Below are positions 44,596 to 54,523 of a stretch of DNA of 64,000 nucleotides, piece after piece. The notes beneath the pieces are model-generated. The model was given only the letters and a program-made list of their open reading frames with translations, ran no database searches and was not told the origin of the DNA. The position numbers and the translations under genes are program-made. The stretch lies in the NCBI RefSeq assembly GCF_002278075.1, contig NZ_CP022989.1, positions 496,001-560,000 on the forward strand. Direction: 5' to 3'. Position 1 is the stretch's first letter; every line of letters starts with the position of its first letter. This DNA is from Paraburkholderia aromaticivorans. GTDB lineage: Bacteria; Pseudomonadota; Gammaproteobacteria; Burkholderiales; Burkholderiaceae.

Positions 44596-45906
44596 TCACT
44601 TCAACGCCGGCAAAATCTCCCCGACGCACACCCCGAAGCCCACCCGATACCCGTCGCCCTGGCACCAGCCGGCCAGCGTCAACTCGTCGCCGTCCTCGAT
44701 GAAACTGCGCGTGCCGCCTTCCTGCAACTCCACCGGCTTCTTGCCGTTCCACGTCAACTCGAGCAGGCTGCCGAACGAATCTTCCGTCGGCCCGCTGATC
44801 GTGCCCGAGCCCATCAGGTCGCCCACGCGCGTATTGCAGCCCGATACCGTGTGATGCGCGAGCTGCTGCGCCATCGTCCAGTACATGTGCTTGAAGTTGG
44901 TCCGCGTAATCGTGCTCGCCCGCTCTGCCTGCTTTGGGCGCAGCGTCACTTCCAGCGTGATGTCGAAAGCATGCTCGCCGTCGTGGCGCAGGTAGTCGAG
45001 CGGCTGCGGATCTTGCGCCGGCTGTGCGACGCGAAACGGTTCGAGCGCGTCGAGCGTCACGATCCACGGCGAGATCGTGGTCGCGAATGTCTTCGCGTTG
45101 AACGGCCCGAGCGGCACATATTCCCATTGCTGGATATCGCGCGCGCTCCAGTCGTTCAGCAGCACCATGCCGAAGATATGCGCTTCGGCATCCGCGCACG
45201 CAACCGGCTCGCCCAGGGCGTTGCCAGCGCCGATCACGAAGCCCGTTTCGAGCTCGATATCCAGCTTGCGGCACGCGCCGAACACCGGACGCTCCTGATC
45301 CGGCAGCTTCAACTGTCCGTTAGGACGACGCACCGGCGTGCCGCTCACCACCACCGACGACGCGCGGCCGTTGTAACCGATCGGCATCTCCGACCAGTTC
45401 GGCAGCAGCGCGTTCTTCGGATCGCGGAACATGGAGCCGACATTCGTCGCATGCTCCTTCGACGAATAGAAATCGGTGTAGCCAGGAATCTGCACCGGCA
45501 AATGCAATTGCGCGTCGGCCTGGCGAATCAGCGCGCGGCTGCGCAGCTCGGCGTCGTCGCGCAGCGTCGCGTTGTCGCGCGACAGCAGCTTGCTCAACTG
45601 GATGCGCACGCTGCGCCATGCGTCGCGGCCGAGCGCGATGAAATCGTTCAACGTGTCGCGTACAAACACGCTCTCGCCCGCGCCAGATGAAGGCACGCTC
45701 AGCAGCCCCGCGCTTTCGAGCGCGGCCAGGTCGACGATGCGGTCGCCGATCGCCACGCCCACGCGGCGCGTCGCATTCAGAGCGTCGCTGAAAATGCCGA
45801 ACGGCAGATTCTGAATCGAAAAATCGTTGGTCGAGTCGTTGGCCGACTCGACCCAGCTTTTACGCGACGGATCGAGCGTCGCCTGAAGATCGCTCAATGC
45901 GTTCAT
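44596..45906 (-). CDS. fahA: Fumarylacetoacetase
   Basis: Last step of tyrosine catabolism: cleaves fumarylacetoacetate to fumarate and acetoacetate. Seen: 436 residues. N-terminal domain with [20 protein letters not shown]; catalytic domain with [40 protein letters not shown] (metal-binding Glu residues), [20 protein letters not shown] and [19 protein letters not shown]. Start: ATG at 45906 with GGAG at six bases; it overlaps the hmgA stop as ATGA, so the two are translationally coupled. Confidence 0.96.
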   Translation of the reverse strand: MNALSDLQATLDPSRKSWVESANDSTNDFSIQNLPFGIFSDALNATRRVGVAIGDRIVDLAALESAGLLSVPSSGAGESVFVRDTLNDFIALGRDAWRSVRIQLSKLLSRDNATLRDDAELRSRALIRQADAQLHLPVQIPGYTDFYSSKEHATNVGSMFRDPKNALLPNWSEMPIGYNGRASSVVVSGTPVRRPNGQLKLPDQERPVFGACRKLDIELETGFVIGAGNALGEPVACADAEAHIFGMVLLNDWSARDIQQWEYVPLGPFNAKTFATTISPWIVTLDALEPFRVAQPAQDPQPLDYLRHDGEHAFDITLEVTLRPKQAERASTITRTNFKHMYWTMAQQLAHHTVSGCNTRVGDLMGSGTISGPTEDSFGSLLELTWNGKKPVELQEGGTRSFIEDGDELTLAGWCQGDGYRVGFGVCVGEILPALK

Positions 45907-47249
45907 CGTTGCTCCGGATTGAAGTGTTTCTTGAGACCTTGCCAGCACTCGTAGTAATGCGCCTGCAATTGCGCGGTTTCGAGCGCGAAACGGGTCGGCT
46001 TGATCAGCGTGCGCGTCTCGAACATGAACGCCATCGTGTCGCCGACTTTCATCGGCTTCGACGTGTCGCCATGCGAGGCTTTTTCGAACGTGTCCGCGTC
46101 CGGGCCGTGACCCGTCATGCAGTTATGCAGACTCCCGCCGCCCGGCAAGAAACCCTCGGCCTTCGCGTCGTACACGCCGTGCACGAGACCCATGAACTCG
46201 CTCGCGACGTTGCGATGGAACCAGGGCGGGCGGAACGTATCTTCGGCGGCCAGCCAGCGCGGCGGGAAGATCACGAAGTCGATCGCGTCGACGCCCGGCG
46301 TGTCGCTTTGCGATTGCAGCACCAGAAAGATCGACGGGTCCGGATGGTCGAAGCTGATCGAGCCGATCGTGTTGAAGCGGCGCAGATCGTACTTGTACGG
46401 TGCGTAGTTGCCGTGCCACGCCACCACGTCGAGCGGCGAATGGCCGATGTCCGCGCGCCACAGGTTGCCGTTCAGCTTGGCGACGAGTTCGAACTTGCCT
46501 TCACGATCCTCGTAGGCCGCATGCGGCGTGAGGAAATCGCGCGGATTGGCGAGGCCGTTCGAGCCGATCGGGCCAAGATCCGGCAAACGCAGCAACGCCC
46601 CGAAGTTCTCGCAGATATAACCGCGCGCGTCACCATCCGGCAGGCTCACCGCGAAGCGTATGCCGCGCGGAATCACCACGATCTCGAACGGCTCGACTTC
46701 GAGCCGGCCCATTTCGGTGGCGATATGGAGACGCCCTTCCTGCGGCACGATCAGCAATTCGCCGTCGGCGCTGTAGAAGAAGCGGTCCTGCATCGAGCGG
46801 TTCGCCGCGTACAGATGAATCGCGCAACCGCTCATCGATTCCGCCGCGCCGTTGCCCGCCATCGTCACCCAGCCGTCGATGAAGTCAGTCGGCTCGGCCG
46901 GCATCGGCAGCGGGTCCCAGCGCAACTGGTTTGGCGGTGTCGGCGGCACCTCGGCGAAGTTGGCGACGAGCCGCTCCGAAGGCAGCAGCGTGAACGGCTT
47001 ATGCACGGCCGCCGGACGAATCCGGTACAGCCACGAGCGGCGATTGTGGCCGCGCGGCGCGGTGAACGCCGTGCCCGACACCTGTTCGGCGTACAGACCA
47101 TAGGCCGCGCGTTGCGGCGAGTTGCGCCCTTCCGGCAATGCGCCCGGCAAGGCCTCCGTGGCGAATTCGTTCGCGAAGCCCGACTGGTAGCCCGGCTCGA
47201 TTTCAAGCCGCGAACTGGCGGTGTTCGGCGTACGTGTTTGGGTATCCAT
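45903..47249 (-). CDS. hmgA: Homogentisate 1,2-dioxygenase
   Basis: Opens the homogentisate ring with O2 to maleylacetoacetate using Fe(II). Seen: 448 residues, the normal size. [26 protein letters not shown] at the start, then [44 protein letters not shown] (iron-ligand His and Glu region) and [13 protein letters not shown], all diagnostic. Start: ATG at 47249 with GGAG nine bases upstream. It lies 34 bases after the MFS gene and overlaps fahA by four bases, forming a transporter-hmgA-fahA operon. Confidence 0.97.
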   Translation of the reverse strand: MDTQTRTPNTASSRLEIEPGYQSGFANEFATEALPGALPEGRNSPQRAAYGLYAEQVSGTAFTAPRGHNRRSWLYRIRPAAVHKPFTLLPSERLVANFAEVPPTPPNQLRWDPLPMPAEPTDFIDGWVTMAGNGAAESMSGCAIHLYAANRSMQDRFFYSADGELLIVPQEGRLHIATEMGRLEVEPFEIVVIPRGIRFAVSLPDGDARGYICENFGALLRLPDLGPIGSNGLANPRDFLTPHAAYEDREGKFELVAKLNGNLWRADIGHSPLDVVAWHGNYAPYKYDLRRFNTIGSISFDHPDPSIFLVLQSQSDTPGVDAIDFVIFPPRWLAAEDTFRPPWFHRNVASEFMGLVHGVYDAKAEGFLPGGGSLHNCMTGHGPDADTFEKASHGDTSKPMKVGDTMAFMFETRTLIKPTRFALETAQLQAHYYECWQGLKKHFNPEQR

Positions 47250-47283
47250 GCAAAGTTCTCCGTTGATACTCGATCTCGTCATC

Positions 47284-48648
47284 TCACGCGGTCCGCGGCT
47301 CGGACGGGCGGCGGCGTTGGCGCGTCGCCGCGGCCAGCGCGATCACCAGCAGCGCGGAGCACAGCACCGGCACGGCCGCCGCATGGAACAGCGACGCGTT
47401 CGACCAGTTCAGCGCGATCAGTTCACCGCCGATCAGCGGCCCGATTACCGAGCCGATCCGGCCGATGCCGAGGCTCCAGCCGATCCCTGTCGAGCGCAGC
47501 GTGGTCGGATAAAAATGGCCGGCCAGCGCGTTGACCGCCGGCTGTCCGCCGACCACGCAGAAACCGCCCGCGAACACGACGATCAACAGCCACGGCAATG
47601 CATGCGCCACCGTGCCGATCGTGCCGACCGCCAGCGCCGCGCCCACGAAACAGACGAACAGCACGCGGACAAAGCCAAAGCGTTCGATGAACCAGCCGAG
47701 CAGCAAGGTGCCGACCACGCCGCCCGTCTGCAGCACGGTGCCGACGATCACGGCCGTGCCCGGCGAATAGCCGGCGTCGCGCATCACGGTAGGCAGCCAG
47801 TTGGACAGGAAATACAGATCGATCAGGTTCATGAAACTGATCGCCCACAGGATCAACGTCACCGGGCCGCGGCCCGCGCGGAACAATTCAGCGACCGGCG
47901 CGCCTTCGTTACCCTTCTCCCGCACGACGAGACGCGTGTTCGCATCGATCGGCAGCGCCGGGTTGAACTTCGCGAGCCAGCGCAATGCGCGCTCGCTGCG
48001 GCCCTTGAGGACGAGGAATTGCAGCGACTCGGGCAGCACGGCAAGCATCGCCAGCGCGAGCAGCAGCGGCGCCGCGCCGCCTACCCAGAAAACCGCGCGC
48101 CAGCCGTAGACCGGAATCAGCGCGGCGCTGATAAAGCCGCCGAGCGCCGCGCCCAGCGTGAAGCCGCACGACACCAGCATCATGCGCTTGACGCGATGCG
48201 CCGGCGTGGAGAATTCGCCGACCAGCGCCATTGCGTTCGGCATGATGCAACCGAGCCCGAGACCGGTGATGAAGCGCAGCGCGATCAAAGCGGGGACGGT
48301 CGTGACGAAAGGTGTGGCGAGCATCGACAGCGCGAAGAAGAACGTCGAGCCGATCAGCACCGGGCGGCGGCCAACGCGGTCGGCCAGCACCGACAACCCC
48401 AGTGCGCCGAGCAGCATGCCGAACAGACTGGCGCTGAACACCGGACCGAGCGCTGCCTTCGATACGCGCCATTCGGCGATCACGCTCGGCGCGACGTAGC
48501 CCATGGCCTGCGCGTCGAACCCGTCGATCACGAGGCACAGCCCGCATAGCATGAGCAGCATCCACTGAAATGCCGGGTGATGCGTTTCGGCGAGCACACG
48601 CTCGACTTCGATTACGTTGGCGGCGGCTGCGGTGGGTGTCGCGCTCAA
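47284..48648 (-). CDS. MFS aromatic acid transporter (AAHS family), TTG start
   Basis: Seen: 454 residues, twelve hydrophobic segments. [24 protein letters not shown] carries the DGFD motif of the aromatic acid:H+ symporters such as PcaK and Ben[14 protein letters not shown] is the loop 2-3 motif. Inference: uptake of a tyrosine-derived or phenolic acid (for example homogentisate or 4-hydroxyphenylacetate). Start: no ATG or GTG is well placed; TTG at 48648 has GAGGGG eight bases upstream and gives the family's N-terminus. The open frame goes further up but is not protein-like. First gene of the hmgA-fahA operon. Confidence 0.86.
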   Translation of the reverse strand: MSATPTAAAANVIEVERVLAETHHPAFQWMLLMLCGLCLVIDGFDAQAMGYVAPSVIAEWRVSKAALGPVFSASLFGMLLGALGLSVLADRVGRRPVLIGSTFFFALSMLATPFVTTVPALIALRFITGLGLGCIMPNAMALVGEFSTPAHRVKRMMLVSCGFTLGAALGGFISAALIPVYGWRAVFWVGGAAPLLLALAMLAVLPESLQFLVLKGRSERALRWLAKFNPALPIDANTRLVVREKGNEGAPVAELFRAGRGPVTLILWAISFMNLIDLYFLSNWLPTVMRDAGYSPGTAVIVGTVLQTGGVVGTLLLGWFIERFGFVRVLFVCFVGAALAVGTIGTVAHALPWLLIVVFAGGFCVVGGQPAVNALAGHFYPTTLRSTGIGWSLGIGRIGSVIGPLIGGELIALNWSNASLFHAAAVPVLCSALLVIALAAATRQRRRPSEPRTA

Positions 48649-48980
48649 TGGGTCGTCCCCTCTTCCTGACTGGTTGGTTTGGCGGCGATGCGACCGAAAC
48701 CGCCGCCTGTTCGGCGCATGCGGCCCGCGGCGGCACACACAGTCCCGCCATGGCAGCTGCGCCAGGATTTACGTATAGTAAAACTAATTACGTATAGTGA
48801 AATTAACGTATACCCTAGAGAATGACTCAGCCGCCCGCTGTGGCTCGTGGATACGAGCGTATGGCGGATAACGTTATGAGCAATTTGTTCATGTGAGCGC
48901 CTGGCGGACTGCTACCATCAATGGATGCGGCAATTGAATAGCGTTGCCGAGCGCCTCTCTCTCGCCATCCATACGTCTAC
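48649..48980. other. Intergenic region between divergent transporter operon and EAL gene
   Basis: About 330 bases; the middle (48765-48825) is AT-rich with an array of ACGTATA repeats listed separately. The rest shows no gene or hairpin. Expected to hold the promoter for the transporter-hmgA-fahA operon. Confidence 0.6.
48771..48813. promoter_or_regulatory. Array of three ACGTATA(G/C) repeats, candidate operator/promoter
   Basis: ACGTATAG begins at 48771 and 48790, ACGTATAC at 48806; spacings are 19 and 16 bases. The sequence between the first two, TAGTAAAACTA, is itself an inverted repeat. The array is about 125 bases before the TTG start of the transporter operon. It could bind a homogentisate-pathway repressor or the IclR-type regulator nearby; no direct evidence. 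Confidence 0.5.
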
Positions 48981-49814
48981 ATGATTCCGCCGACCATCCC
49001 CGCCCTGATTGCCCGCGCCGCCGATCATCCGTTTCTCGGCGCGCATCTGGCGATGGGGCAAGGCCTGCATCACGACGTCGCGCTGGCGAGATTCGACGGT
49101 CTGGAACTCGCCAGCACCTACGAACCGATCTTCGATATCAGCGTGCATGCGTTGGCGCAGTCGCTTTCATCGGGTGCCGAGGGAGTGGACCGTTTCGGCG
49201 ACGAACTCGGCTTTCAGGCGGTCACGCATCTGCTCGACGGTCCGCCGTCCGACGCGTTCGATCCGTTCGACCGGATCGCCGACGATCGGGATCTCGTTGA
49301 ACTCGACCGCATGTCGCGCGCGCTGCATGCCATCAATTTCTTCGGCGCGCAGCGGCATGGGTTGCTCTTTCTGCGCGTGCACGAGCGGCTGCTCAAGAGT
49401 GTGAAGTACGACCACGGGCGGCATTTTTCGACGGTGCTGGTGTCGCTCGGATTGAACCCGTCGCGGGTGGTGATCGAGTTGCCGGCGGCGGCGGTCGCGC
49501 ACAAAACCTTTCTCGGCTATCTGACCAAGAGCTATCAGCACTATGGCTTCAAGGTGGCAGGCAATCTGTCCAACGCGGGGCAGATTCTGTCGGTGTCGGA
49601 AACCGCGCGGCTCGACTTCATCAAGATGGATGCGGGAACCGCTTTGCGCGATGCAACGGTTAAACCACTAGTCGGTTATGCCGGCCGGTTGCGGATTCCG
49701 CTGATCTTCAACCGTGTGGTGGACGAAGCGCAGTTCGATGCGTTGCAGCAGTATGACGTGCGCTTCGTGCAAGGGCCGTTGTTCAACGCGCATTATCACG
49801 ACCGGGCGGTTTGA
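48981..49814 (+). CDS. Degenerate EAL-domain protein, probably without phosphodiesterase activity
   Basis: Seen: 277 residues of EAL fold. The early ASTYEPIFDIS matches the Y-Q-P-I-x-D-L strand of EAL domains, VVIELPAA the conserved Glu, LDFIKMD the catalytic Lys strand and VRFVQGPLF the end motif. The EAL signature itself, the metal-binding Asn and the D-D-F-G motif are missing or replaced (FLRVHERLL, NLSNAG). Family knowledge: such proteins usually do not hydrolyse c-di-GMP but may bind it or a partner. No sensory domain precedes it. There is no clear ribosome site. Role here is unknown. Confidence 0.82.
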   Translation: MIPPTIPALIARAADHPFLGAHLAMGQGLHHDVALARFDGLELASTYEPIFDISVHALAQSLSSGAEGVDRFGDELGFQAVTHLLDGPPSDAFDPFDRIADDRDLVELDRMSRALHAINFFGAQRHGLLFLRVHERLLKSVKYDHGRHFSTVLVSLGLNPSRVVIELPAAAVAHKTFLGYLTKSYQHYGFKVAGNLSNAGQILSVSETARLDFIKMDAGTALRDATVKPLVGYAGRLRIPLIFNRVVDEAQFDALQQYDVRFVQGPLFNAHYHDRAV

Positions 49815-49883
49815 GCGGCTTGACCTGGCCGAGCCGGTTGCGTAGGCGTGAGCCGGTTGATATAGCAACCCCGCGCCGCCGCT

Positions 49884-50681
49884 TCAGCCCGTATCGCCCA
49901 AACGCCGCGCGAGCGCTTTCAGCCGCGGCGCGACATTGTCACGAAACACCTCCTCTCCCATCGACGAAGCCGGCCCGCTGCAGCTCAGCACCAGCCAGCG
50001 GCCTTCGCGCGGCTCGCGAAACGGCACTGCGACCGCATTGACATCGTCGTGCCACGCGCGGAACGAATAGCAGCAGCGCTGCGCGGCAAAGGCGGCGATC
50101 TCCTTCTGCGCGTCGGCGACCAGCTGCGCGCCATCCTCACCCGCGGCCTTCTTCAGTTCGGCCAGCAGCGCCGCGCGCACGTCGAGCGGTTGCACGGCGA
50201 GATAGGCGCGCCCCATTGAACTCGTCAGCATCGACAGTTTCGAACCGGAAGCCAGCCCCAGCGTCAACGCGGTCTCGCTGCGGATCGTCTCGAGATAGAT
50301 CATGTCCAGCCCGTCGCGGCAACCGAGGGAGACCGCCGCGCCCACCTCGCGTGCGAACGTGCGCATGTGCGGGCGCGCCAGTTCGAGCGTGTCCGTGCCC
50401 GAGAGCAGCGCGAAACCGAGCGACAGCACACCCGCGTCGAGCGCATATTTACCCAGGGTTTCGTCGAGCCGCAGATAGCCGAGCACGGTCAGCGTGTAGG
50501 CAAGCCGGTTGACGGTCGCCTTCGGCAAGCCGGTGCGTTCGACGAAATCGCGGTTGCCGAGCAGGGTGTCTCCCGGCTTGAACGCGCGCAGTAAATCCAG
50601 CCCCCGTGCGAGGGCGACGACGAATTTGCGCTCGTCCAGCGGTTCTGTGGGAGTGGATGCAGGCGTCATGGGGTGATACAC
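49884..50681 (-). CDS. IclR-family transcriptional regulator
   Basis: Seen: about 261-265 residues. N-terminal winged helix (VVALARGLDLLRAFKPGDTL ... FVERTGLPKATVNRLAYTL) and C-terminal effector domain (YLETIRSETALTLGLASGSK, SMGRAYLA). Start is ambiguous: GTG at 50681 or ATG at 50669, neither with a good ribosome site. Divergent from gcdH across about 90 bases, so it is likely to control glutaryl-CoA dehydrogenase expression, responding to an intermediate of lysine or aromatic acid breakdown (inference). Confidence 0.86.
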   Translation of the reverse strand: MYHPMTPASTPTEPLDERKFVVALARGLDLLRAFKPGDTLLGNRDFVERTGLPKATVNRLAYTLTVLGYLRLDETLGKYALDAGVLSLGFALLSGTDTLELARPHMRTFAREVGAAVSLGCRDGLDMIYLETIRSETALTLGLASGSKLSMLTSSMGRAYLAVQPLDVRAALLAELKKAAGEDGAQLVADAQKEIAAFAAQRCCYSFRAWHDDVNAVAVPFREPREGRWLVLSCSGPASSMGEEVFRDNVAPRLKALARRLGDTG

Positions 50682-50772
50682 TCGGACGTGGTTTGCAAAA
50701 CATTGTTTCGCATAGCGGAACTTAAGTCAAGCTTACGGCTGTTTAGCCGAGCAAGGAATCAGGAGATAAGTC

Positions 50773-51963
50773 ATGGCCGAGGCCGCGCAGTTTCACTGGG
50801 AAGACCCACTGCTGCTGGATCAGCAGCTCACCGAAGACGAACGGATGGTGCGCGACGCTGCCGCGGCTTACGCGCAGGACAAGTTGCAGCCGCGCGTGCT
50901 CGAGGCGTTCCGCCACGAAAAGACCGACATCGAGATCTTTCGCGAAATGGGCGAACTCGGCCTGCTCGGCCCGACGATTCCCGAACAATACGGCGGCCCC
51001 GGCCTGAACTACGTGGCGTACGGCTTGATTGCGCGCGAAGTGGAGCGCGTCGATTCCGGCTACCGGTCGATGATGTCGGTGCAGTCGTCGCTCGTCATGG
51101 TGCCGATCCACGCATTCGGATCGGAAGCGCAGAAGCAGAAGTACCTGCCGAAGCTCGCCACCGGCGAATGGATCGGCTGCTTCGGCCTGACTGAGCCGAA
51201 CCACGGCTCAGACCCCGGCAGCATGGTGACGCGGGCGAAAAAGGTTGACGGCGGCTATTCGCTGTCCGGCTCGAAGATGTGGATCACCAATTCGCCGATC
51301 GCCGACGTGTTCGTCGTGTGGGCGAAGCTCGAAGAAGACGGCAAGGACGCGATTCGCGGCTTTATTCTCGAGAAGGGCTGGAAAGGACTGTCGGCGCCGA
51401 CCATCCACAGCAAGGTGGGTTTGCGTGCGTCGATCACCGGCGAAATCGTGCTCGACGAAGTGTTCGTGCCGGAAGAGAACCGTTTCCCGGAAGTCAGCGG
51501 TTTGCGCGGCCCGTTCACCTGCCTGAACTCGGCGCGCTACGGCATTGCCTGGGGCGCGCTCGGCGCGGCCGAAGCGTGCTGGCACACCGCGCGTCAGTAT
51601 GTGCTGGATCGCAAGCAGTTCGGCCGGCCGCTCGCCGCGAACCAGTTGATTCAGAAAAAGCTCGCCGACATGCAGACCGAGATCACGCTCGGACTGCAAG
51701 GCGTGCTGCGTCTCGGCCGCATGAAGGACGAAGGCACCGCGGCTGTCGAGATCACCTCGATCATGAAGCGCAATTCATGCGGCAAGGCGCTGGACATTGC
51801 GCGGCTCGCACGCGACATGCTCGGCGGCAACGGCATCTCGGACGAGTTCGGCGTCGCGCGACATCTCGTGAATCTGGAAGTGGTGAACACCTATGAAGGC
51901 ACGCACGACATTCACGCGCTGATTCTCGGGCGCGCGCAGACGGGCATTCAGGCTTTCTTCTGA
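50773..51963 (+). CDS. gcdH: Glutaryl-CoA dehydrogenase
   Basis: FAD enzyme that oxidises and decarboxylates glutaryl-CoA to crotonyl-CoA in lysine, tryptophan and benzoate-type catabolism. Seen: 396 residues. [20 protein letters not shown] contains the Arg used for the gamma-carboxylate; [16 protein letters not shown] and [16 protein letters not shown] bind FAD and substrate; the catalytic Glu is in [21 protein letters not shown]. These match the human and Pseudomonas enzymes. Start: ATG with GGAG upstream. Followed by a strong terminator. Confidence 0.95.
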   Translation: MAEAAQFHWEDPLLLDQQLTEDERMVRDAAAAYAQDKLQPRVLEAFRHEKTDIEIFREMGELGLLGPTIPEQYGGPGLNYVAYGLIAREVERVDSGYRSMMSVQSSLVMVPIHAFGSEAQKQKYLPKLATGEWIGCFGLTEPNHGSDPGSMVTRAKKVDGGYSLSGSKMWITNSPIADVFVVWAKLEEDGKDAIRGFILEKGWKGLSAPTIHSKVGLRASITGEIVLDEVFVPEENRFPEVSGLRGPFTCLNSARYGIAWGALGAAEACWHTARQYVLDRKQFGRPLAANQLIQKKLADMQTEITLGLQGVLRLGRMKDEGTAAVEITSIMKRNSCGKALDIARLARDMLGGNGISDEFGVARHLVNLEVVNTYEGTHDIHALILGRAQTGIQAFF

Positions 51964-52016
51964 AAGTTGTAATGCGCGGGCACCGCCGACCTGTGCCGGG
52001 GTCTGCGCAGCACGAT

Positions 52017-52051
52017 AAAAAAAGCCAGTTCATAGGTGAACTGGCTTTTTT
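52017..52051. terminator. Bidirectional rho-independent terminator
   Basis: AAAAAAGCCAGTTCA pairs with TGAACTGGCTTTTTT around a short loop. The flanking A and T runs let it act on both strands, ending gcdH and the convergent peroxiredoxin gene. Confidence 0.95.
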
Positions 52052-52111
52052 GTCGTCCGACGCGGCGCGGCGCGCCGCAGTCAACGGCGCACTTCCTGGC
52101 TCAACTGCCGC

Positions 52112-52750
52112 TTACTTGTTCGGCTGCGGCGTCATGCGCAGATAGGGGCGCAGCGCCTTGTAGCCCTTCGGGAATTTCTGCTTGATGACTTCCTCGTCCT
52201 TCAGCGACGGGACGATCACCACGTCATCGCCCTGCTTCCAGTTGCCGGGCGTGGCGACCGAGTGATTGTCGGTCAATTGCAGCGAATCGATCACGCGCAG
52301 CACTTCGTCGAAGTTACGGCCCGTGCTGGCCGGATAGGTGATGATGAGACGCACCTTCTTGTTCGGGTCGATCACGAACAGCGAGCGCACGGTCAGCGTT
52401 TCGTTCGCGTTCGGGTGGATCATGTCATACAGTTCGGAAACCTTGCGGTCGCCATCCGCGAGAATCGGAAAGCCGACATTGGCGGCTTGAGTCTCGTTAA
52501 TGTCTTTAATCCACTCCTTGTGCGACTCGGCGCTGTCGACCGACAACGCGATGGTCTTCACATTTCGCTTCTCAAATTCGCTAGCCAGCTTCGCGGTCAA
52601 GCCGAGTTCGGTCGTGCAGACCGGCGTGAAGTCAGCGGGATGCGAAAACAACACGCCCCAACTATCGCCCAGCCATTCATGAAATTTGATCGGGCCGACA
52701 CTCGATTGTTGCTCGAAATCCGGCGCGATATCGCCAAGACGTAGACTCAT
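52112..52750 (-). CDS. 1-Cys peroxiredoxin (Prx6 type)
   Basis: Reduces peroxides through one peroxidatic cysteine. Seen: 212 residues, the Prx6 length. LGDIAPDFEQQSSVGPIKFH at the start; the active site is FSHPADFTPVCTTELG; no resolving Cys elsewhere in family position; VFPR-type C-terminal domain with YKALRPYLRMTPQP. Start: ATG at 52750 (MSLRLGD) seven bases after AGGAG; the preceding ATG at 52753 also fits. Likely induced by oxidative stress; no OxyR site was defined by eye. Confidence 0.94.
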   Translation of the reverse strand: MSLRLGDIAPDFEQQSSVGPIKFHEWLGDSWGVLFSHPADFTPVCTTELGLTAKLASEFEKRNVKTIALSVDSAESHKEWIKDINETQAANVGFPILADGDRKVSELYDMIHPNANETLTVRSLFVIDPNKKVRLIITYPASTGRNFDEVLRVIDSLQLTDNHSVATPGNWKQGDDVVIVPSLKDEEVIKQKFPKGYKALRPYLRMTPQPNK

Positions 52751-53091
52751 CATGCATCTCCTAAAGGTTTGGACATTGCCGCGCGAGCATTCATCCACGG
52801 CGCCCCGCAAAGATAAAGCATACGGGAGCGACGGTATATGACGAACGAACATCGCGTCACTACTTTATGCGTTTTTGTAATTTTCGCCGATTTAGTGGAA
52901 ACTTTGCGGGACAGATCAACTCCATCTTAAGCAAACTTTGTCGCACATTTTGCAGGCGGCGGGGTTTTTGTGGCTATGCTTCACCCGGGAACGGTTCGTG
53001 CGAAGTTGTCAACCAACCGAGCCCTGCGCTCGCCAGCGGCCGTTTCTTTGGTTACGATTCACGCGTGGCGTGAGACGAAGGGGAGCTGTCA
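52751..53091. other. Intergenic region between divergent peroxiredoxin and YqjD-like genes
   Basis: About 340 bases; AT-rich near 52860-52960, with no gene or obvious repeat. Presumed promoter region for both directions. Confidence 0.45.
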
Positions 53092-53394
53092 ATGTCGGAA
53101 ATCAACAAGGAGAGATTGATGTCGGATATCAAAACCGTCCTCGCGGACGCTGAAGATCTGCTGAAACAGGCCGCGAGCGCCACCGGCGAGCGCGCTTCGG
53201 AACTTCGTGAAACGGCGCTGACGCGCCTGAAGCAGGCTAAAGAAAAGGCGGCTGACGTTCAGGTCGTCGTGGTCGAAAAAGGCAAGAAAGCGGCCCGCGC
53301 CACCGACGACTACGTGCACGAGCATCCGTGGGCATCCATCGGCATCGCCGCGGGCGCCGGTGTGCTGCTCGGGCTGTTGATCAACCGCAAGTAA
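53092..53394 (+). CDS. DUF883 (ElaB/YqjD-like) membrane-anchored protein
   Basis: Seen: 100 residues. A helical, charged N-terminal part (MSDIKTVLADAEDLLKQAAS ... RLKQAKEKAADVQ), the conserved YVHEHPWASIGIAAGAGVLLG and a C-terminal membrane helix ending LLINRK. Family knowledge: YqjD and ElaB are tail-anchored inner-membrane proteins that bind ribosomes in stationary phase. Start: ATG at 53092 with GGGGAG; an internal ATG ten codons later is possible. First of three genes with a YqjE-like and a DUF3318 gene, matching the yqjD-yqjE-yqjK layout. Confidence 0.9.
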   Translation: MSEINKERLMSDIKTVLADAEDLLKQAASATGERASELRETALTRLKQAKEKAADVQVVVVEKGKKAARATDDYVHEHPWASIGIAAGAGVLLGLLINRK

Positions 53395-53526
53395 CACTGG
53401 CGACGGCGCCGGGCACATCACGCCCGGCGCACCAGCGAAACGAGTTGACCGGCGCAGGCCTGGCCGGTCCGCTTCTTCTGGCGCGTGCGCGCGCCGGTTA
53501 GGCCTTCACGCGCAACGCCCACAGCC

Positions 53527-53913
53527 ATGACGATCGACACACAATCGCAGCGCGGAGAACATAGTCCGTTACGCCGCATCATCGGTTCCGTGTTTGCCAT
53601 TCTGCAAACGCGGCTGGAACTGGTTGGCATCGAACTCGCCGAAGAAAAGGACCGTTTGCTAGGCGTGCTGTTCCTCGGCCTTGCCGCCATGATGCTCGCC
53701 ACCATGGCCTTGATCGCGCTCACAGCGCTGATCGCCATCGCATTCTGGGACACCTACCGCTGGCAGGCGCTTGCCAGCATCACCGCGGTCTATGCGATTG
53801 CGGGACTGGCCTGTGCGCTGAAAGCCCGCAGCGGCTTGCGCAATGCGCCGATGGTGTTCGAAGCGACCATTGCCGAGTTCGAAAAAGACCGCGACGTGTT
53901 CCGCAAACCGTGA
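53527..53913 (+). CDS. YqjE-like (holin-X superfamily) inner-membrane protein
   Basis: Seen: 128 residues from ATG at 53527. After a polar start comes FAILQTRLELVGIELAEEKD, then two hydrophobic segments (LLGVLFLGLAAMMLATMALI; ALASITAVYAIAGLACALK). This is the phage_holin_3_6/YqjE pattern. Function unknown; it follows the YqjD-like gene by 132 bases. The ribosome site is weak. Confidence 0.85.
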   Translation: MTIDTQSQRGEHSPLRRIIGSVFAILQTRLELVGIELAEEKDRLLGVLFLGLAAMMLATMALIALTALIAIAFWDTYRWQALASITAVYAIAGLACALKARSGLRNAPMVFEATIAEFEKDRDVFRKP

Positions 53914-54011
53914 TCCGGAAGACGCAACGGCGTGCCCTGCGTCTTCCTTGAGAATCTCGCGCGATTTGCAGCGTCGCTCTACTGCTCCACCTTCACTGCC
54001 GCCGACACGCC

Positions 54012-54491
54012 ATGAGCCAGACCCATTCCGATACCGCATTCCGTAACAAGCGCCACCAGGCCAAAGATCTGAGCGCACCCCATCTGCGAGCGCTGCGCAA
54101 GGAACTGCTGCTGGTGCGCGCGGACGTCGAGCGTATGGAACTTGCTCAGGCGACCATGGATCTACGGCAAGCGGTCACGCACTTCAGCTGGCTCAAGTTC
54201 ATCCTGCCGGGTTTTGGCGGCATGCGCGTGGGCCACGGCTCGAAGACAAGCTTTCTCAACGCGGGGAGCATCGGCGCCCTGCTCAAGCAGTATCCGCTCA
54301 TCAGTTCTATCGTTTCGATCATCCTCGCCAAGCCGCTGCGCGCAACGGTCGCAGCCGGCGCCAAACCCGTGTTCAAGTGGGGCAGTCTCGCCCTGGCCGG
54401 CTGGGAAGCGTATCGAATCTGGCAACAGATGAAACGGGACTCCGCCGCGGCGCCAGGCGATAAGGCCGACTCGACGGACAGCGGTTATTGA
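54012..54491 (+). CDS. DUF3318-family protein
   Basis: Seen: 159 residues. LRALRKELLLVRADVERMEL and later FGGMRVGHGSKTSFLNAGSI, with a moderately hydrophobic stretch (YPLISSIVSIILAKPLRATVA) and a polar tail. Matches DUF3318 proteins that follow YqjD/YqjE in beta-proteobacteria (memory). Function unknown, probably envelope-associated. Start: ATG at 54012; ribosome site not obvious. Confidence 0.82.
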   Translation: MSQTHSDTAFRNKRHQAKDLSAPHLRALRKELLLVRADVERMELAQATMDLRQAVTHFSWLKFILPGFGGMRVGHGSKTSFLNAGSIGALLKQYPLISSIVSIILAKPLRATVAAGAKPVFKWGSLALAGWEAYRIWQQMKRDSAAAPGDKADSTDSGY

Positions 54492-54523
54492 AGCGTGACG
54501 CTGGCCGCGATCGGGGCGATTCG

